A stretch of DNA of 64,000 nucleotides from Porphyrobacter sp. SLTP (GTDB lineage Bacteria; Pseudomonadota; Alphaproteobacteria; Sphingomonadales; Sphingomonadaceae). A model generated the notes under the pieces. The model saw only the letters and a program-made list of their open reading frames with translations, did no database searches and had not been told where the DNA came from. Position 1 is the stretch's first letter. Each line of letters begins with the position of its first letter. Both the position numbers and the translations under genes were made by a program. Of the stretch, positions 45,935-54,021 are shown in pieces. Location of the stretch: the NCBI RefSeq assembly GCF_009905735.1, contig NZ_JAAALE010000002.1, positions 248,001 to 312,000 of the forward strand. Reading direction: 5' to 3'.

Positions 45935-47623
45935 TCAGGGTCGGGCGATGCGGTAGAGGGTTGGGCCGTCTTCGGTGCCGGTGCGTGGCAGCGACGGTGC
46001 TTGGCCGGAAACGCCAGTCAGCTTGCCCGCCGCTTTCAGCCGCGCGCGCACGGCTTCGGCATCTTCGGGCAGGCCATAGAGATAGCCCTGCGCCTTCAGC
46101 CGACCCATTGATTTCAGCGCCTGAAGGATTTGTTCGTCCTCGACACCTTCCGCCGTCAGCGGCAGATCAAGCCCGCGGCCGAGCGAGATGATCGCTTCGA
46201 CAATCCGTGAGCGGCTGCCCGGTTCGCGCAATTCGCTGACAAAGCTGCGGTCGATCTTGATCCGGTCGAACGGCAGATTGCGCAGCTGTTCAAGGCTGGA
46301 ATAGCCGGTGCCGAAATCGTCGAGGCTGATCTGCACGCCCTGATTGCGCAGGCTCATGATCATCGAGCGCACCAGACCGATGTTCTCGTGCAGGCAGCTT
46401 TCGGTGATCTCGATTTCGAGCCGCTGCGGGGGGAAACCTGTGGCGACCAGCTTTTTCAGCAGTCGCTGCGCAAACCACGGATCGCGCAGCTGCACCGGCG
46501 AGATGTTGATCGACAGGGTCAGGCTGTCATCCCATTCGCGCGCATCGGCGAAGGCCTGTTCCATCAGGCGTTCGGACATTTCGTTGATGAGGCCGATTTC
46601 CTCGGCGATCGGCACGAAAATGTCGGGGCTGATCACGCCAAGCTGCGGGGAGCGCCAGCGCGCGAGCATCTCGAACCCGACCAGCGCGCCGCTTTCGACA
46701 TCGACCTGCTGTTCGTAGTACGGCACGAATTCGCCGCGCGCGAGGCCCCGGCGGATGCCGGTTTCGAGCTGGTTGCGGAAGCGCATCTCGCTTTCCATGC
46801 TCGGCTCGAACCAGAAGTAGCGGTTCCGGCCCTGCTTCTTGGCATGGTAAAGCGCCATGTCGGCGCGCTGCATCAGCGTGCCGGCATCAACCACGAGGCC
46901 GATTGTGCCATCCGCATCATGATCGGCGGACAGCCCGACCGACAAGGTCAGCTCAACCGTGATCGTCGGCAGGCGGAAGGGCTGGGCCAGGCTTTCGAAC
47001 AGGCGGATGACCAGATCATCGACCCGGTCGGCGTGACCTGCGGGGTAGGGCATCACAAAGGCGAATTCGTCCCCGCCAAGTCGCGACAGGCGCGCGTCAC
47101 GCGGGAGTATGGCGCGCACCCGCTCGGCCAACATCACCAGCACCGCATCGCCCACCGGATGACCGTGCATGTCATTGATCTGCTTGAAGTTGTCGAGATC
47201 CATCATGCAATAGGCGACAGCTTCACCGCGAACGGCCGCGCGCGACCGCAGCTCCTCGGTCGCTTCGAGCATACTGCGGCGGTTGAGGCACTGGGTCAGC
47301 GGATCGGTGGCCGCCAGCATTTGCGCGCGGGCTTCGGCCCTGCGGCGCTCTTCGATTTCGCGGGTGAGTTCGCGGTAACGCCGCCAGCCGAAGATGATCA
47401 GCGCGATGTTCAGCAGCAGGGCGTTGACCAACAGAACATCCGGACGCGCACCATTGCCAAACAGGGCGTCCATGACTTTGGGCAGCACCGTGCCGCCGGT
47501 TCCCACCAGCATGATGATGGCCGCCACGGCAATTCCCAACGCGATGATATCGCGCTCAGCCGTTTGCAGTGGGTTGTGGGGCTCGTGATCTTTCAAAATC
47601 GTTGCCTTAATCGTCCCGCGCAT
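45935..47623 (-). CDS. GGDEF-EAL domain cyclic-di-GMP signalling protein, membrane-bound
   Basis: 562 residues from ATG 47623; in-frame starts at 47665 and 47701 exist and none has a good ribosome site. Two N-terminal membrane helices (about 27-46 and 60-78: IIALGIAVAAIIMLVG and LLVNALLLNIALIIFGW) and a short coiled linker precede the GGDEF domain (RLGGDEFAF intact, with DLDNFKQIND). The EAL domain follows: EML in GFEMLARW, SINISPVQL, EITES, DDFGTGYSS, IKIDRSFV and TAEGVED, so the phosphodiesterase residues are all present. Both activities may be possible. No sensory domain is recognised outside the membrane part. Confidence 0.92.
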   Translation of the reverse strand: MRGTIKATILKDHEPHNPLQTAERDIIALGIAVAAIIMLVGTGGTVLPKVMDALFGNGARPDVLLVNALLLNIALIIFGWRRYRELTREIEERRRAEARAQMLAATDPLTQCLNRRSMLEATEELRSRAAVRGEAVAYCMMDLDNFKQINDMHGHPVGDAVLVMLAERVRAILPRDARLSRLGGDEFAFVMPYPAGHADRVDDLVIRLFESLAQPFRLPTITVELTLSVGLSADHDADGTIGLVVDAGTLMQRADMALYHAKKQGRNRYFWFEPSMESEMRFRNQLETGIRRGLARGEFVPYYEQQVDVESGALVGFEMLARWRSPQLGVISPDIFVPIAEEIGLINEMSERLMEQAFADAREWDDSLTLSINISPVQLRDPWFAQRLLKKLVATGFPPQRLEIEITESCLHENIGLVRSMIMSLRNQGVQISLDDFGTGYSSLEQLRNLPFDRIKIDRSFVSELREPGSRSRIVEAIISLGRGLDLPLTAEGVEDEQILQALKSMGRLKAQGYLYGLPEDAEAVRARLKAAGKLTGVSGQAPSLPRTGTEDGPTLYRIARP

Positions 47624-47777
47624 GTCGCTTGGCAGGTACGCCAGCGGTGCCTTCGCCCGATTCATCGCAGATTGCGCTAAAGAACGGGTTAACTTGCACA
47701 CTGTGGATACTGGCTTGGCGAGGTGGGGGTGTGCGGGCTACGTGGGCGCAGTTCAAGCAAGGGAGCGCGCTGCCAAC

Positions 47778-48185
47778 ATGGCCTATTGGCTGATGAAATC
47801 CGAACCGTTCAAGTACAGCTGGGACGATCTTGTCGCCGAGGGCGAGGGGACGTGGGATGGCGTGCGCAACTATCAGGCGCGCAACAATCTGGCCGCGATG
47901 CAGGTTGGCGACGAGGCGTTCTTCTACCACTCGCGCGAAGGACTGGAGGTGGTGGGCATCTGCACCATAAGCGTCGCGGGGATCACCGATCCGACGGACG
48001 AGACCGGCAAATGGGCGGCGGTGAAGGTGAAGGCGAAGGAAAAGCTCACCCGGCCCGTCACGCTCGTGGAAATCAAGGCTGAGCCGCGCCTCGCCGAGAT
48101 GCAGCTGATCCGCCAGTCGCGCCTGTCGGTGTGCGGCGTGACCCCGGCCGAATGGCAGGTGATTTGCGAGATGGCGAAGGGCTAA
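47778..48185 (+). CDS. EVE domain-containing protein
   Basis: 135 residues from ATG 47778. The start AYWLMKSEPFKYSWDDLVAEGEGTWDGVRNYQARNNLAAMQVGDEAFFYHS is the classic EVE/PUA-like fold of the YTH-EVE superfamily, which binds modified bases in nucleic acids. The ending LTRPVTLVEIKAEPRLAEM...LSVCGVTPAEWQVICEM is also typical. The stand-alone form is widespread, often called thymocyte nuclear protein-like; the ligand here is unknown. The 154 bases to the GGDEF-EAL gene form a divergent promoter region. Confidence 0.9.
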   Translation: MAYWLMKSEPFKYSWDDLVAEGEGTWDGVRNYQARNNLAAMQVGDEAFFYHSREGLEVVGICTISVAGITDPTDETGKWAAVKVKAKEKLTRPVTLVEIKAEPRLAEMQLIRQSRLSVCGVTPAEWQVICEMAKG

Positions 48186-48238
48186 GCTGCGGATCCAATC
48201 GGGCTGCCGCGCCCGTGCCACGACTTGCCCCGGTTGCC

Positions 48239-48263
48239 GGAACGAACATCTCTGGGAACCGTA
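48239..48263 (+). promoter_or_regulatory. Possible EcfG-type (general stress) promoter of the csbD gene
   Basis: GGAAC (48239-48243), 16-base spacer, CGTA (48260-48263), close to the alphaproteobacterial EcfG consensus GGAAC-N16/17-CGTT. It lies 50 bases upstream of the csbD start. CsbD-like genes are commonly stress-controlled, which makes the match more plausible. Confidence 0.4.
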
Positions 48264-48274
48264 GATCTCTTGAA

Positions 48275-48296
48275 AAGCCAATAAAGTCATTGGCTT
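48275..48296. repeat. Perfect inverted repeat in the csbD leader
   Basis: AAGCCAAT-N6-ATTGGCTT, eight bases per arm with an AAAGTC loop, ending 16 bases before the csbD ATG and just upstream of its ribosome site (TAGGAGAC). It could be a leader stem-loop or a repressor operator. Confidence 0.55.
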
Positions 48297-48312
48297 AACC
48301 TAGGAGACTATC

Positions 48313-48483
48313 ATGGGTGAATTCACTGACAAGGCGAAGGGTACGGCCAAGGAAATCATTGGCGAAGCCAAGCAGCATTCGAGCAATCCCGAGACCCGCG
48401 CCGAAGGCAAGGCCCAGAAGCTTGAAGGCAAGGCCGACAAGGTCAAGGGCTCGATCAAGGGCGCACTCGGCGACAAGATCTGA
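48313..48483 (+). CDS. CsbD family stress-associated protein
   Basis: Fifty-six residues, too short for most gene lists: it begins MGEFTDKAKGTAKEIIGEAK and ends GKADKVKGSIKGALGDKI. The KxKGxxKExxGxxxxNPxxxAxGKxQKxxGKxxKxKGxxK pattern is the CsbD family signature. Such proteins are abundant, hydrophilic and induced by general stress; the function is unknown. ATG 48313 follows TAGGAGAC. It is a single-gene unit with its own promoter candidate and terminator. Confidence 0.92.
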   Translation: MGEFTDKAKGTAKEIIGEAKQHSSNPETRAEGKAQKLEGKADKVKGSIKGALGDKI

Positions 48484-48508
48484 CCTCGCGTCAGCGCTGA
48501 CACGCAGG

Positions 48509-48537
48509 AAAGGCCGCTCCGTTCGGGGCGGCCTTTT
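48509..48537. terminator. Bidirectional terminator between csbD and the TPP enzyme gene
   Basis: Stem AAGGCCGC / GCGGCCTT with a ten-base loop, followed by TTTTC; the complementary strand also has an A/T edge. It lies between the converging csbD and thiamine-diphosphate enzyme genes. Confidence 0.75.
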
Positions 48538-48541
48538 CGTG

Positions 48542-50248
48542 TCAGGCGGTGGCTTTGGCGCGCGCGCGCAGGCCGGTGATGGTCGCACCGCTGGCGGCGA
48601 TCCGGTTGAGATCGGTCACGGCGTGGATCATGCGGATGCCGCTGCGGGCCTTCGCATCATCCAGCGCGGCGATGAAGTCCGCAGTCGTTTCAACCCGCGT
48701 GCTCCACGCGCCATAGGCTGCGCCCAGCATCGCGAAATCGGGATTCGAAAGCTGAGTCGCCGACACGCGGCCGGGATATTCGCGCTCCTGATGCATCCGG
48801 ATCGTGCCGTAGGCGCCGTTATCGACCACCACCACGATCATGTTCGCGCCGTATTGCGCAGCGGTGGCGAGTTCCTGGCCGTTCATCATGAAATCGCCGT
48901 CGCCTGCGACGGCGACCACGGTGCGGTCGGGGAAGCGCAAAGCGGCAGCCACGGCGGCAGGCACGCCGTAACCCATCGCGCCGCAGGTCGGGGCGAGCTG
49001 GCCCGGATAGGCAGCATAGCGCCAGTAGCGGTGCCACCACCCGGCAAAATTGCCGGCACCGTTGCAGATGATCGTGTCCGCCGGAAGCGCGGCGCGCATC
49101 GCCGCGACGCAGGCGGCCAGATCAATGGTCGCATCGGAGGGTTGCGGCGTCGACCAGTCGAGCCAGTCCGCGTGAGCCTCTGCCCCGGCGTCGAAGGGGA
49201 TCACCGCTGCATCTTCCCACAGCGCCGCACACTCGGCGAATTCATCCATCGAACAGCATAGCGCGAGATCGGTGCGATAGACCCGGCCCAACTCCTCCGG
49301 GTCGGGGTGGATGTGGACCAGCAGTTGGCCGGGATGCTCGAGCGTGGGGACCTCATAGCCATCGGTGGTCGCCTCCCCCAGCCGCGCGCCGACGGCAATG
49401 ATGAGGTCGGCGTTTTTGACCCGCTCGACCAGCTTGGGGCCGGGGCCGTAGCCCAGGTTCCCGGCATAGACCGGGCTATCGGGCGCAATAGCGTCCTGAC
49501 GGCGGAAGGCCGTCGCCACGGGAAGCCCGATGCGTTCGGCGAATTGCTGGAAATACACCCGCGCCTTGGCGTTCCAGCCCGCACCGCCTATGATCGCGAT
49601 CGGGCTCGCGGCGTCTGCGATCATGTCGAACAGCGCCTGCATCGCATCGGGGCAGGCAGCCTGCGCGGTGCGGGTGACGAAGGGGCGGGGCTGGAGGCTG
49701 GCAGGCACCTGCTCCACCAGCATATCCTCGGGCAGAGCGAGCACCACCGGGCCGGGCCGTCCATTGATCGCGACCGAATAGGCGCGGGCGATATATTCGG
49801 GTATGCGCGCCGGATCATCGATCCGCGCGGCCCATTTGCAGATCGGCGCAAAGAAGGCGGTAAAGTCGACCTCCTGAAAGCCTTCGCGCCCCTGCATTCC
49901 GCGCGCGACATCGCCGACGAACAGGATCATCGGCTGCGAATCCTGATGCGCCACATGGACGCCGATGCTGGCATTGGTCGCGCCCGGACCGCGAGTGACG
50001 AACGCGACGCCGGGGCGACCTGATCCTGCCGCGTTCATCGTGCCATCGGCGCAGGCCATAAAGGTGACCCCGCCTTCCTGACGGCAGGTGACAACGTCGA
50101 TCTCGGGCCAGTCGGGCAGGGCATCCAGCACCGCGAGAAAGCTTTCGCCCGGCACGGTGAAGATCCGCTCGCAGCCCTGCACGGCAAGGCAATCGACCAG
50201 CAGGGCAGCCGCGCTTCTGGTGGCAGCGGCGTGCGTGGAATCAGGCAT
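48542..50248 (-). CDS. Thiamine pyrophosphate-binding protein (acetolactate synthase-like)
   Basis: 568-residue ThDP enzyme with the three-domain layout of the acetohydroxyacid synthase superfamily. N-terminal PYR domain: GCERIFTVPGESFLAVLDAL with the catalytic glutamate in VVTCRQEGGVTFMACADG. Central domain at about 200-330. C-terminal PP domain with the ThDP/Mg motif AGDGDFMMNGQELATAAQYG through VVDN. No ilvN partner is adjacent, and PTCGAMGYGVPAAV differs from biosynthetic IlvB, so it is probably a paralogue of unknown substrate; other members include oxalyl-CoA and 2-oxoacid decarboxylases. Confidence 0.85.
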   Translation of the reverse strand: MPDSTHAAATRSAAALLVDCLAVQGCERIFTVPGESFLAVLDALPDWPEIDVVTCRQEGGVTFMACADGTMNAAGSGRPGVAFVTRGPGATNASIGVHVAHQDSQPMILFVGDVARGMQGREGFQEVDFTAFFAPICKWAARIDDPARIPEYIARAYSVAINGRPGPVVLALPEDMLVEQVPASLQPRPFVTRTAQAACPDAMQALFDMIADAASPIAIIGGAGWNAKARVYFQQFAERIGLPVATAFRRQDAIAPDSPVYAGNLGYGPGPKLVERVKNADLIIAVGARLGEATTDGYEVPTLEHPGQLLVHIHPDPEELGRVYRTDLALCCSMDEFAECAALWEDAAVIPFDAGAEAHADWLDWSTPQPSDATIDLAACVAAMRAALPADTIICNGAGNFAGWWHRYWRYAAYPGQLAPTCGAMGYGVPAAVAAALRFPDRTVVAVAGDGDFMMNGQELATAAQYGANMIVVVVDNGAYGTIRMHQEREYPGRVSATQLSNPDFAMLGAAYGAWSTRVETTADFIAALDDAKARSGIRMIHAVTDLNRIAASGATITGLRARAKATA

Positions 50249-50426
50249 CGAATAGTCTCCCGTCGTCTTTTGCGGCCTCTACCGGCGTGGGCGGAGCGGT
50301 GCAAATCCGCCGACCCCGGAATGCCCCCGTCACAGCCTGTCCCAGCTTGCGACAGCTTCGTCGCAAACCGTTTCCAATGGTTAAGAAAGTCTTAAAGCTG
50401 GCCTTCCTGCCACGGGAGAGTCGTAC

Positions 50427-50618
50427 ATGCGCCGCAGCCTGGTTCTCACTGACGAGACCGCCCGCCACTGGTTCCGGGCGAGCCTGCCGCCGCATGTGAA
50501 GCGCGATCTGATCCCGATCCCGGCCGAGGCCTTGTGGCGGTTGACCCTTGCCGATGTGCGCGGCGTCGCCAGCACGTACGTGGCCATGACGCTCGCAATT
50601 TTCGCCTTCATTATCTGA
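50427..50618 (+). CDS. Small hypothetical protein with C-terminal hydrophobic segment
   Basis: 63 residues: MRRSLVLTDETARHWFRASL and a polar middle part (PPHVKRDLIPIPAEALWRLTLADVRG), ending in a hydrophobic stretch STYVAMTLAIFAFII. ATG 50427 follows GGGAGAG at good spacing. It overlaps the 3' end of the converging LplT-like gene by eight bases. No family recognised. The 178-base gap on its left contains a perfect TTGCGAC-N6-GTCGCAA hairpin (50347-50366). Its codon use looks like real coding sequence. Confidence 0.55.
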   Translation: MRRSLVLTDETARHWFRASLPPHVKRDLIPIPAEALWRLTLADVRGVASTYVAMTLAIFAFII

Positions 50619-51936
50619 CGGCGTCACCTTCTGCGTCACGCAGCGCTTCGGTGGCGTGCAGCTTGCGCGCAAGCTGGGCCGAGAACACGCACAGGATCAG
50701 GCTCAGCAACAGCTGTTCTTCAAGCGGAATGCCGAAGAACCCCAGCGCACCGGCAACGCCTGCGCCGATCACCATGAAGATCGAGGAAATGAAGTTGTTG
50801 GCCGCGACCGAGCGCGAGGCCTCCGACTTGTCGACCCGCGTGGTGAGGAAGGCGTAAAGCGGCACCACGAACATCCCGCCTGCCACCGCAATCAGCAGCA
50901 GATTGAAGGTCAGCACCAGCGCCAGCGGCTGAGCGAGGAATTCCCACACGGTGAAGAGTTCGCCTTGCGGCTGAAGGTTCCACATCCGGCACACACCGTA
51001 AAAGGCGATCAAGAGCACGCCCAGCACCAGCACCGAGCGCGCGGAGTAGCGGGCCGAGATGTCGCCTTTCAGCAGGGCATTGATCGACACCGAGCCGATG
51101 GCAATCCCGGCCGAGAACGCCACCAGAAGCACGGCTGCGACCTGCTTGTCCGCCAGCAGCACGTTCTTGGCTAGCGGGATAAATTGTACCGAAAGGATCG
51201 CGGCAATCGCCCAGAAGTAGCTGATCGCCAGCACCGAATAGCGCAGTTCCAGATTGCCCATCGAAAAGGCGATAAGATCGCGCGAGGCGCGGATCGGGTT
51301 CCAGTCGACTGTGTTTTCGTCGCTCTGGGCAGGCGCGGGCGGCACCCAGCGGCAGGTGACATAGCCGATCACCGCAATCACGATCACGCCAACAATCGAA
51401 TACATGATCGGCATCGCGCCGCCCAGCATCATGCCGACGAGGATCGCGACGTAAGTGCCGGCCTCCACCAGACCGGTGCCAGCCAGCACCTCATCCTTGT
51501 GGAGGTGCTGCGGCAGGATCGCGTATTTGATCGGACCGAAGAAGGTTGAGTGCACCCCCATCGCAAACAACGCGACGAACATCAGCGGAATTGCGAGGCT
51601 TTCGATCTGCATTCCGCGCGATGCCAGTAGCAGACCTGTGGCGCCGACGCTCATGATGAGGATTTCGGCAAACTTGATCCAGCGGATGATCTTGGTCTTG
51701 TCGCGCATATCGGCGAGCTGGCCCGCGGTGGCCGAGAACAGCACGAAGGGCAGCACGAATAGCGCGGTGGCAACGCCGCTGATCAGCGTCTCCATCTCGG
51801 GCGAATCGTAGACCTGATAGACCACGAACAGCACCATCGCGTTCTTGTAGAGATTGTCGTTCAGCGCGTTGAGCAACTGGGTCAGGAACAGCGGCAGAAA
51901 TCGCCGCTGGCGCATCAGGTGTGTCGATGTGGTCAT
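50611..51936 (-). CDS. MFS transporter, LplT-like lysophospholipid transporter
   Basis: 441 residues with about twelve membrane helices. The start RRFLPLFLTQLLNALNDNLYKNAMVLFVVY, then TAGQLADMRDKTKIIRWIKFAEI, MGVHSTFFGPIKYAILPQHLHKDEVLAGTGLVEAGTYVAILVG are the family pattern of LplT, which flips lysophospholipids for re-acylation by the Aas acyltransferase. In fused proteins LplT carries PlsC domains; here only the transporter is present. It is divergent from pgsA across 163 bases. Confidence 0.85.
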   Translation of the reverse strand: MTTSTHLMRQRRFLPLFLTQLLNALNDNLYKNAMVLFVVYQVYDSPEMETLISGVATALFVLPFVLFSATAGQLADMRDKTKIIRWIKFAEILIMSVGATGLLLASRGMQIESLAIPLMFVALFAMGVHSTFFGPIKYAILPQHLHKDEVLAGTGLVEAGTYVAILVGMMLGGAMPIMYSIVGVIVIAVIGYVTCRWVPPAPAQSDENTVDWNPIRASRDLIAFSMGNLELRYSVLAISYFWAIAAILSVQFIPLAKNVLLADKQVAAVLLVAFSAGIAIGSVSINALLKGDISARYSARSVLVLGVLLIAFYGVCRMWNLQPQGELFTVWEFLAQPLALVLTFNLLLIAVAGGMFVVPLYAFLTTRVDKSEASRSVAANNFISSIFMVIGAGVAGALGFFGIPLEEQLLLSLILCVFSAQLARKLHATEALRDAEGDAVR

Positions 51937-52099
51937 GCGATGGTTACGCTGGCGCTTCCTTGTGAGTTACCGCGACATAGCGGGCGTGCAGGCTTTCACA
52001 AGAGCGCAAGGGGAGCGCGTCCCTGACTGCATCAATGTGGGGGAAGTCGGGACGAGGGGTTTTGCAGCAGGTCGTGCCGCGCTAGAGCGGGGATCAGTC

Positions 52100-52708
52100 A
52101 TGTCGAGCCTTCCCAATATCCTCACGCTCTCGCGCATCTTTGCGGTGCCGCTGCTGGCGTTCTTCCTGTGGTGGCCGGAATGGCGGCTGGGCTATCTGAT
52201 CGGCTTCGGGCTGTACTGCATCATTGCGCTGACCGATTATCTCGATGGCTACCTCGCCCGCGCGCAGGGCACGGTGTCGAAGATGGGCACCTTCCTCGAT
52301 CCGATTGCGGACAAGATCATGGTGGCCGCAGTCATTCTGGTGCTGACGGCGCAAGGCTATCTGCGCGGGCCCTATGCGGGTGATGTCCATGTGATCGCCG
52401 GGCTGATCATTCTGATCCGCGAGATTGCCGTCTCGGGCCTGCGCGAATTTCTGGGCGGGCTTCAGGTCTCGATGCCGGTGTCGAAGCTCGCCAAGTGGAA
52501 GACGACATTCCAGCTTGTCTCATTGGGCGCGCTGATCCTGGGCGGCGCGGTGCATGGGCAGCCGTGTCAGTCGGTGTTTGAAGGCTGCGGCACGATCGCC
52601 GAAAGCTGGGTGCATCTGATCGGGCTGGTCAGTCTGTGGACTGCCGCAGTGCTGACATGCGTGACAGGGTGGGATTACCTGCGGGTCGGCCTCAAGCATA
52701 TGGATTAA
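52100..52708 (+). CDS. pgsA: CDP-diacylglycerol-glycerol-3-phosphate 3-phosphatidyltransferase
   Basis: 202-residue inner-membrane enzyme that makes phosphatidylglycerol phosphate. ATG 52100 gives the family start SSLPNILTLSRIFAVPLLAFF; an open frame to the left is not coding. CDP-OH-P motif: DYLDGYLARAQGTVSKMGTF followed by LDPIADK, all aspartates present. The conserved IREIAVSGLREFLG is also seen. Substrate CDP-diacylglycerol comes from CdsA in this window. Confidence 0.95.
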   Translation: MSSLPNILTLSRIFAVPLLAFFLWWPEWRLGYLIGFGLYCIIALTDYLDGYLARAQGTVSKMGTFLDPIADKIMVAAVILVLTAQGYLRGPYAGDVHVIAGLIILIREIAVSGLREFLGGLQVSMPVSKLAKWKTTFQLVSLGALILGGAVHGQPCQSVFEGCGTIAESWVHLIGLVSLWTAAVLTCVTGWDYLRVGLKHMD

Positions 52709-52760
52709 TTCGATTGATTCTGTCTGGCGCAGCTGCCGGATATTGGGTTACAACCGTCTC

Positions 52761-53102
52761 ATGGGATCGGATACAACGCGCTTACCGGGCGCATATGTCG
52801 GACAATTGGCGGACCATGCGCGCAAGCTCCAGAGCGAGGCGCGCAATGCGATCGCGCAAGGGGATTACGCCCGCGCGGCGGCGCTGATCGGCGATGCCGA
52901 ACTGCTGGCCGAGGATGTCCACGATCTGGTTGACGCTATCGAAGTCCGACAGGCCGACCGGCTGCTGGGGCTGACCGTGCAAGCGGCCGAGACAGAGGCC
53001 AAGGCGCAGCCACGGCGGCAGCGATTCGCTTTGCCTGCACGGCGGGTGCGGGTGGCGCTGGGCGCCAGCCTCGCCATGAGCCTCGCGCTGGTGGAGTGCT
53101 GA
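52761..53102 (+). CDS. Hypothetical protein, helical with basic C-terminus
   Basis: 113 residues from ATG 52761 (a TTG at 52743 is in frame). It begins GSDTTRLPGAYVGQLADHAR and continues through a helical, TPR-like stretch: KLQSEARNAIAQGDYARAAALIGDAELLAEDVHDLVDAIE. The tail is basic (PRRQRFALPARRVRVALG) and ends in a hydrophobic SLAMSLALVEC. No recognised family. It follows pgsA by 52 bases on the same strand and may be cotranscribed. Confidence 0.55.
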   Translation: MGSDTTRLPGAYVGQLADHARKLQSEARNAIAQGDYARAAALIGDAELLAEDVHDLVDAIEVRQADRLLGLTVQAAETEAKAQPRRQRFALPARRVRVALGASLAMSLALVEC

Positions 53103-53115
53103 CCGCAGCCGGCGG

Positions 53116-54012
53116 CTAGCCAGCGCGCAGTTCCTCGGCCAGCAGTTGGAAATCGCTCTCGCGCGGGGAGTTCTTGCGCCAGGCGAGCACGATCTCGCGT
53201 TTGGCGGTGGGGCTGTCGACGGGCCGTGCGACCACTTGCGTTCCGGCGAGAATGCCCGCCTTCAGCGCCATCTCCGGTAACATGGTCAAACCGAGGTCGT
53301 TGTCGACCAGTTGTACGAGCGTGTGCAGGCTTGTGCCGATCATGGCCGCGCTCGCGCGCAGTTCGGCGCGGTTGCAGGCGGCTAGCGCGTGATCGCGGAG
53401 GCAATGCCCGTCTTCCAGCAGCAGGAGGCGGCCCTGGTCGATCATGTCCGGCTTGATACTGGCAGGCGGATCGCGCGGGTCGTCCTTCGGAAAGGCGATG
53501 AACAGGCGGTCGTCGGAAATATGGGCAATCGCCGCATCGCCGGTGTCGAAGGGCAGGGCAAGCAACACGCAATCGACCCGCCCATGATTGAGCGATTCGA
53601 GCGCGTCGTGACTCGTCTCTTCGCGCAACAGCAGCTTGAGGTCGGGCCGCTCGCGCTTGAGGCGCGGGAGCATCCGGGGCAGCAGGAAAGGCGCGATGGT
53701 CGGGATCACGCTCATGCGCAACTCGCCCGAGAGCGGCTTGCCCGAGGCCTGCACCAGATCGGCCAGTTCCTCGGCTTCGCGCAGCAGGCGGTTGGCCTTG
53801 GCGACCACCTGTTCGCCCAGCGCGGTAAAGCGCACCACGCGGCGCGAGCGTTCGACCAGTGTCACGCCCAGCAGCGATTCCAGCTCGCGCAGGCCCGCCG
53901 ACAGCGTCGACTGCGACACGAAGCTGGCATCGGCGGCTTTGCCGAAATGTCCGTGTTCGTGAAGCGCTACGAGATATTGCAGCTGCTTGATGGTGGGCAG
54001 GTAGGTGGACAC
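53116..54012 (-). CDS. oxyR: Hydrogen peroxide-sensing LysR regulator OxyR
   Basis: 298 residues. HTH region TIKQLQYLVALHEHGHFGKAADASFVSQSTLSAGLRELESLLGVTLVERSRR. The peroxide-sensing pair is conserved: Cys204 in LLEDGHCLRDHAL and Cys213 in AAC, nine residues apart exactly as Cys199/Cys208 of E. coli OxyR. IPTIAPFLLPRMLPRLK is another family block. It lies 9 bases downstream of rnd on the same strand, so it may be read from the rnd promoter. No catalase or peroxidase is adjacent. Confidence 0.93.
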   Translation of the reverse strand: MSTYLPTIKQLQYLVALHEHGHFGKAADASFVSQSTLSAGLRELESLLGVTLVERSRRVVRFTALGEQVVAKANRLLREAEELADLVQASGKPLSGELRMSVIPTIAPFLLPRMLPRLKRERPDLKLLLREETSHDALESLNHGRVDCVLLALPFDTGDAAIAHISDDRLFIAFPKDDPRDPPASIKPDMIDQGRLLLLEDGHCLRDHALAACNRAELRASAAMIGTSLHTLVQLVDNDLGLTMLPEMALKAGILAGTQVVARPVDSPTAKREIVLAWRKNSPRESDFQLLAEELRAG

Positions 54013-54021
54013 TGGCGCGGG

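Noticed and set aside
48240..48259. GAAC repeats upstream of csbD as a LexA box
   Set aside because: The spacing between the GAAC pairs is 8, not 7, so it does not fit the LexA consensus; an EcfG-like promoter explains the GGAAC better.
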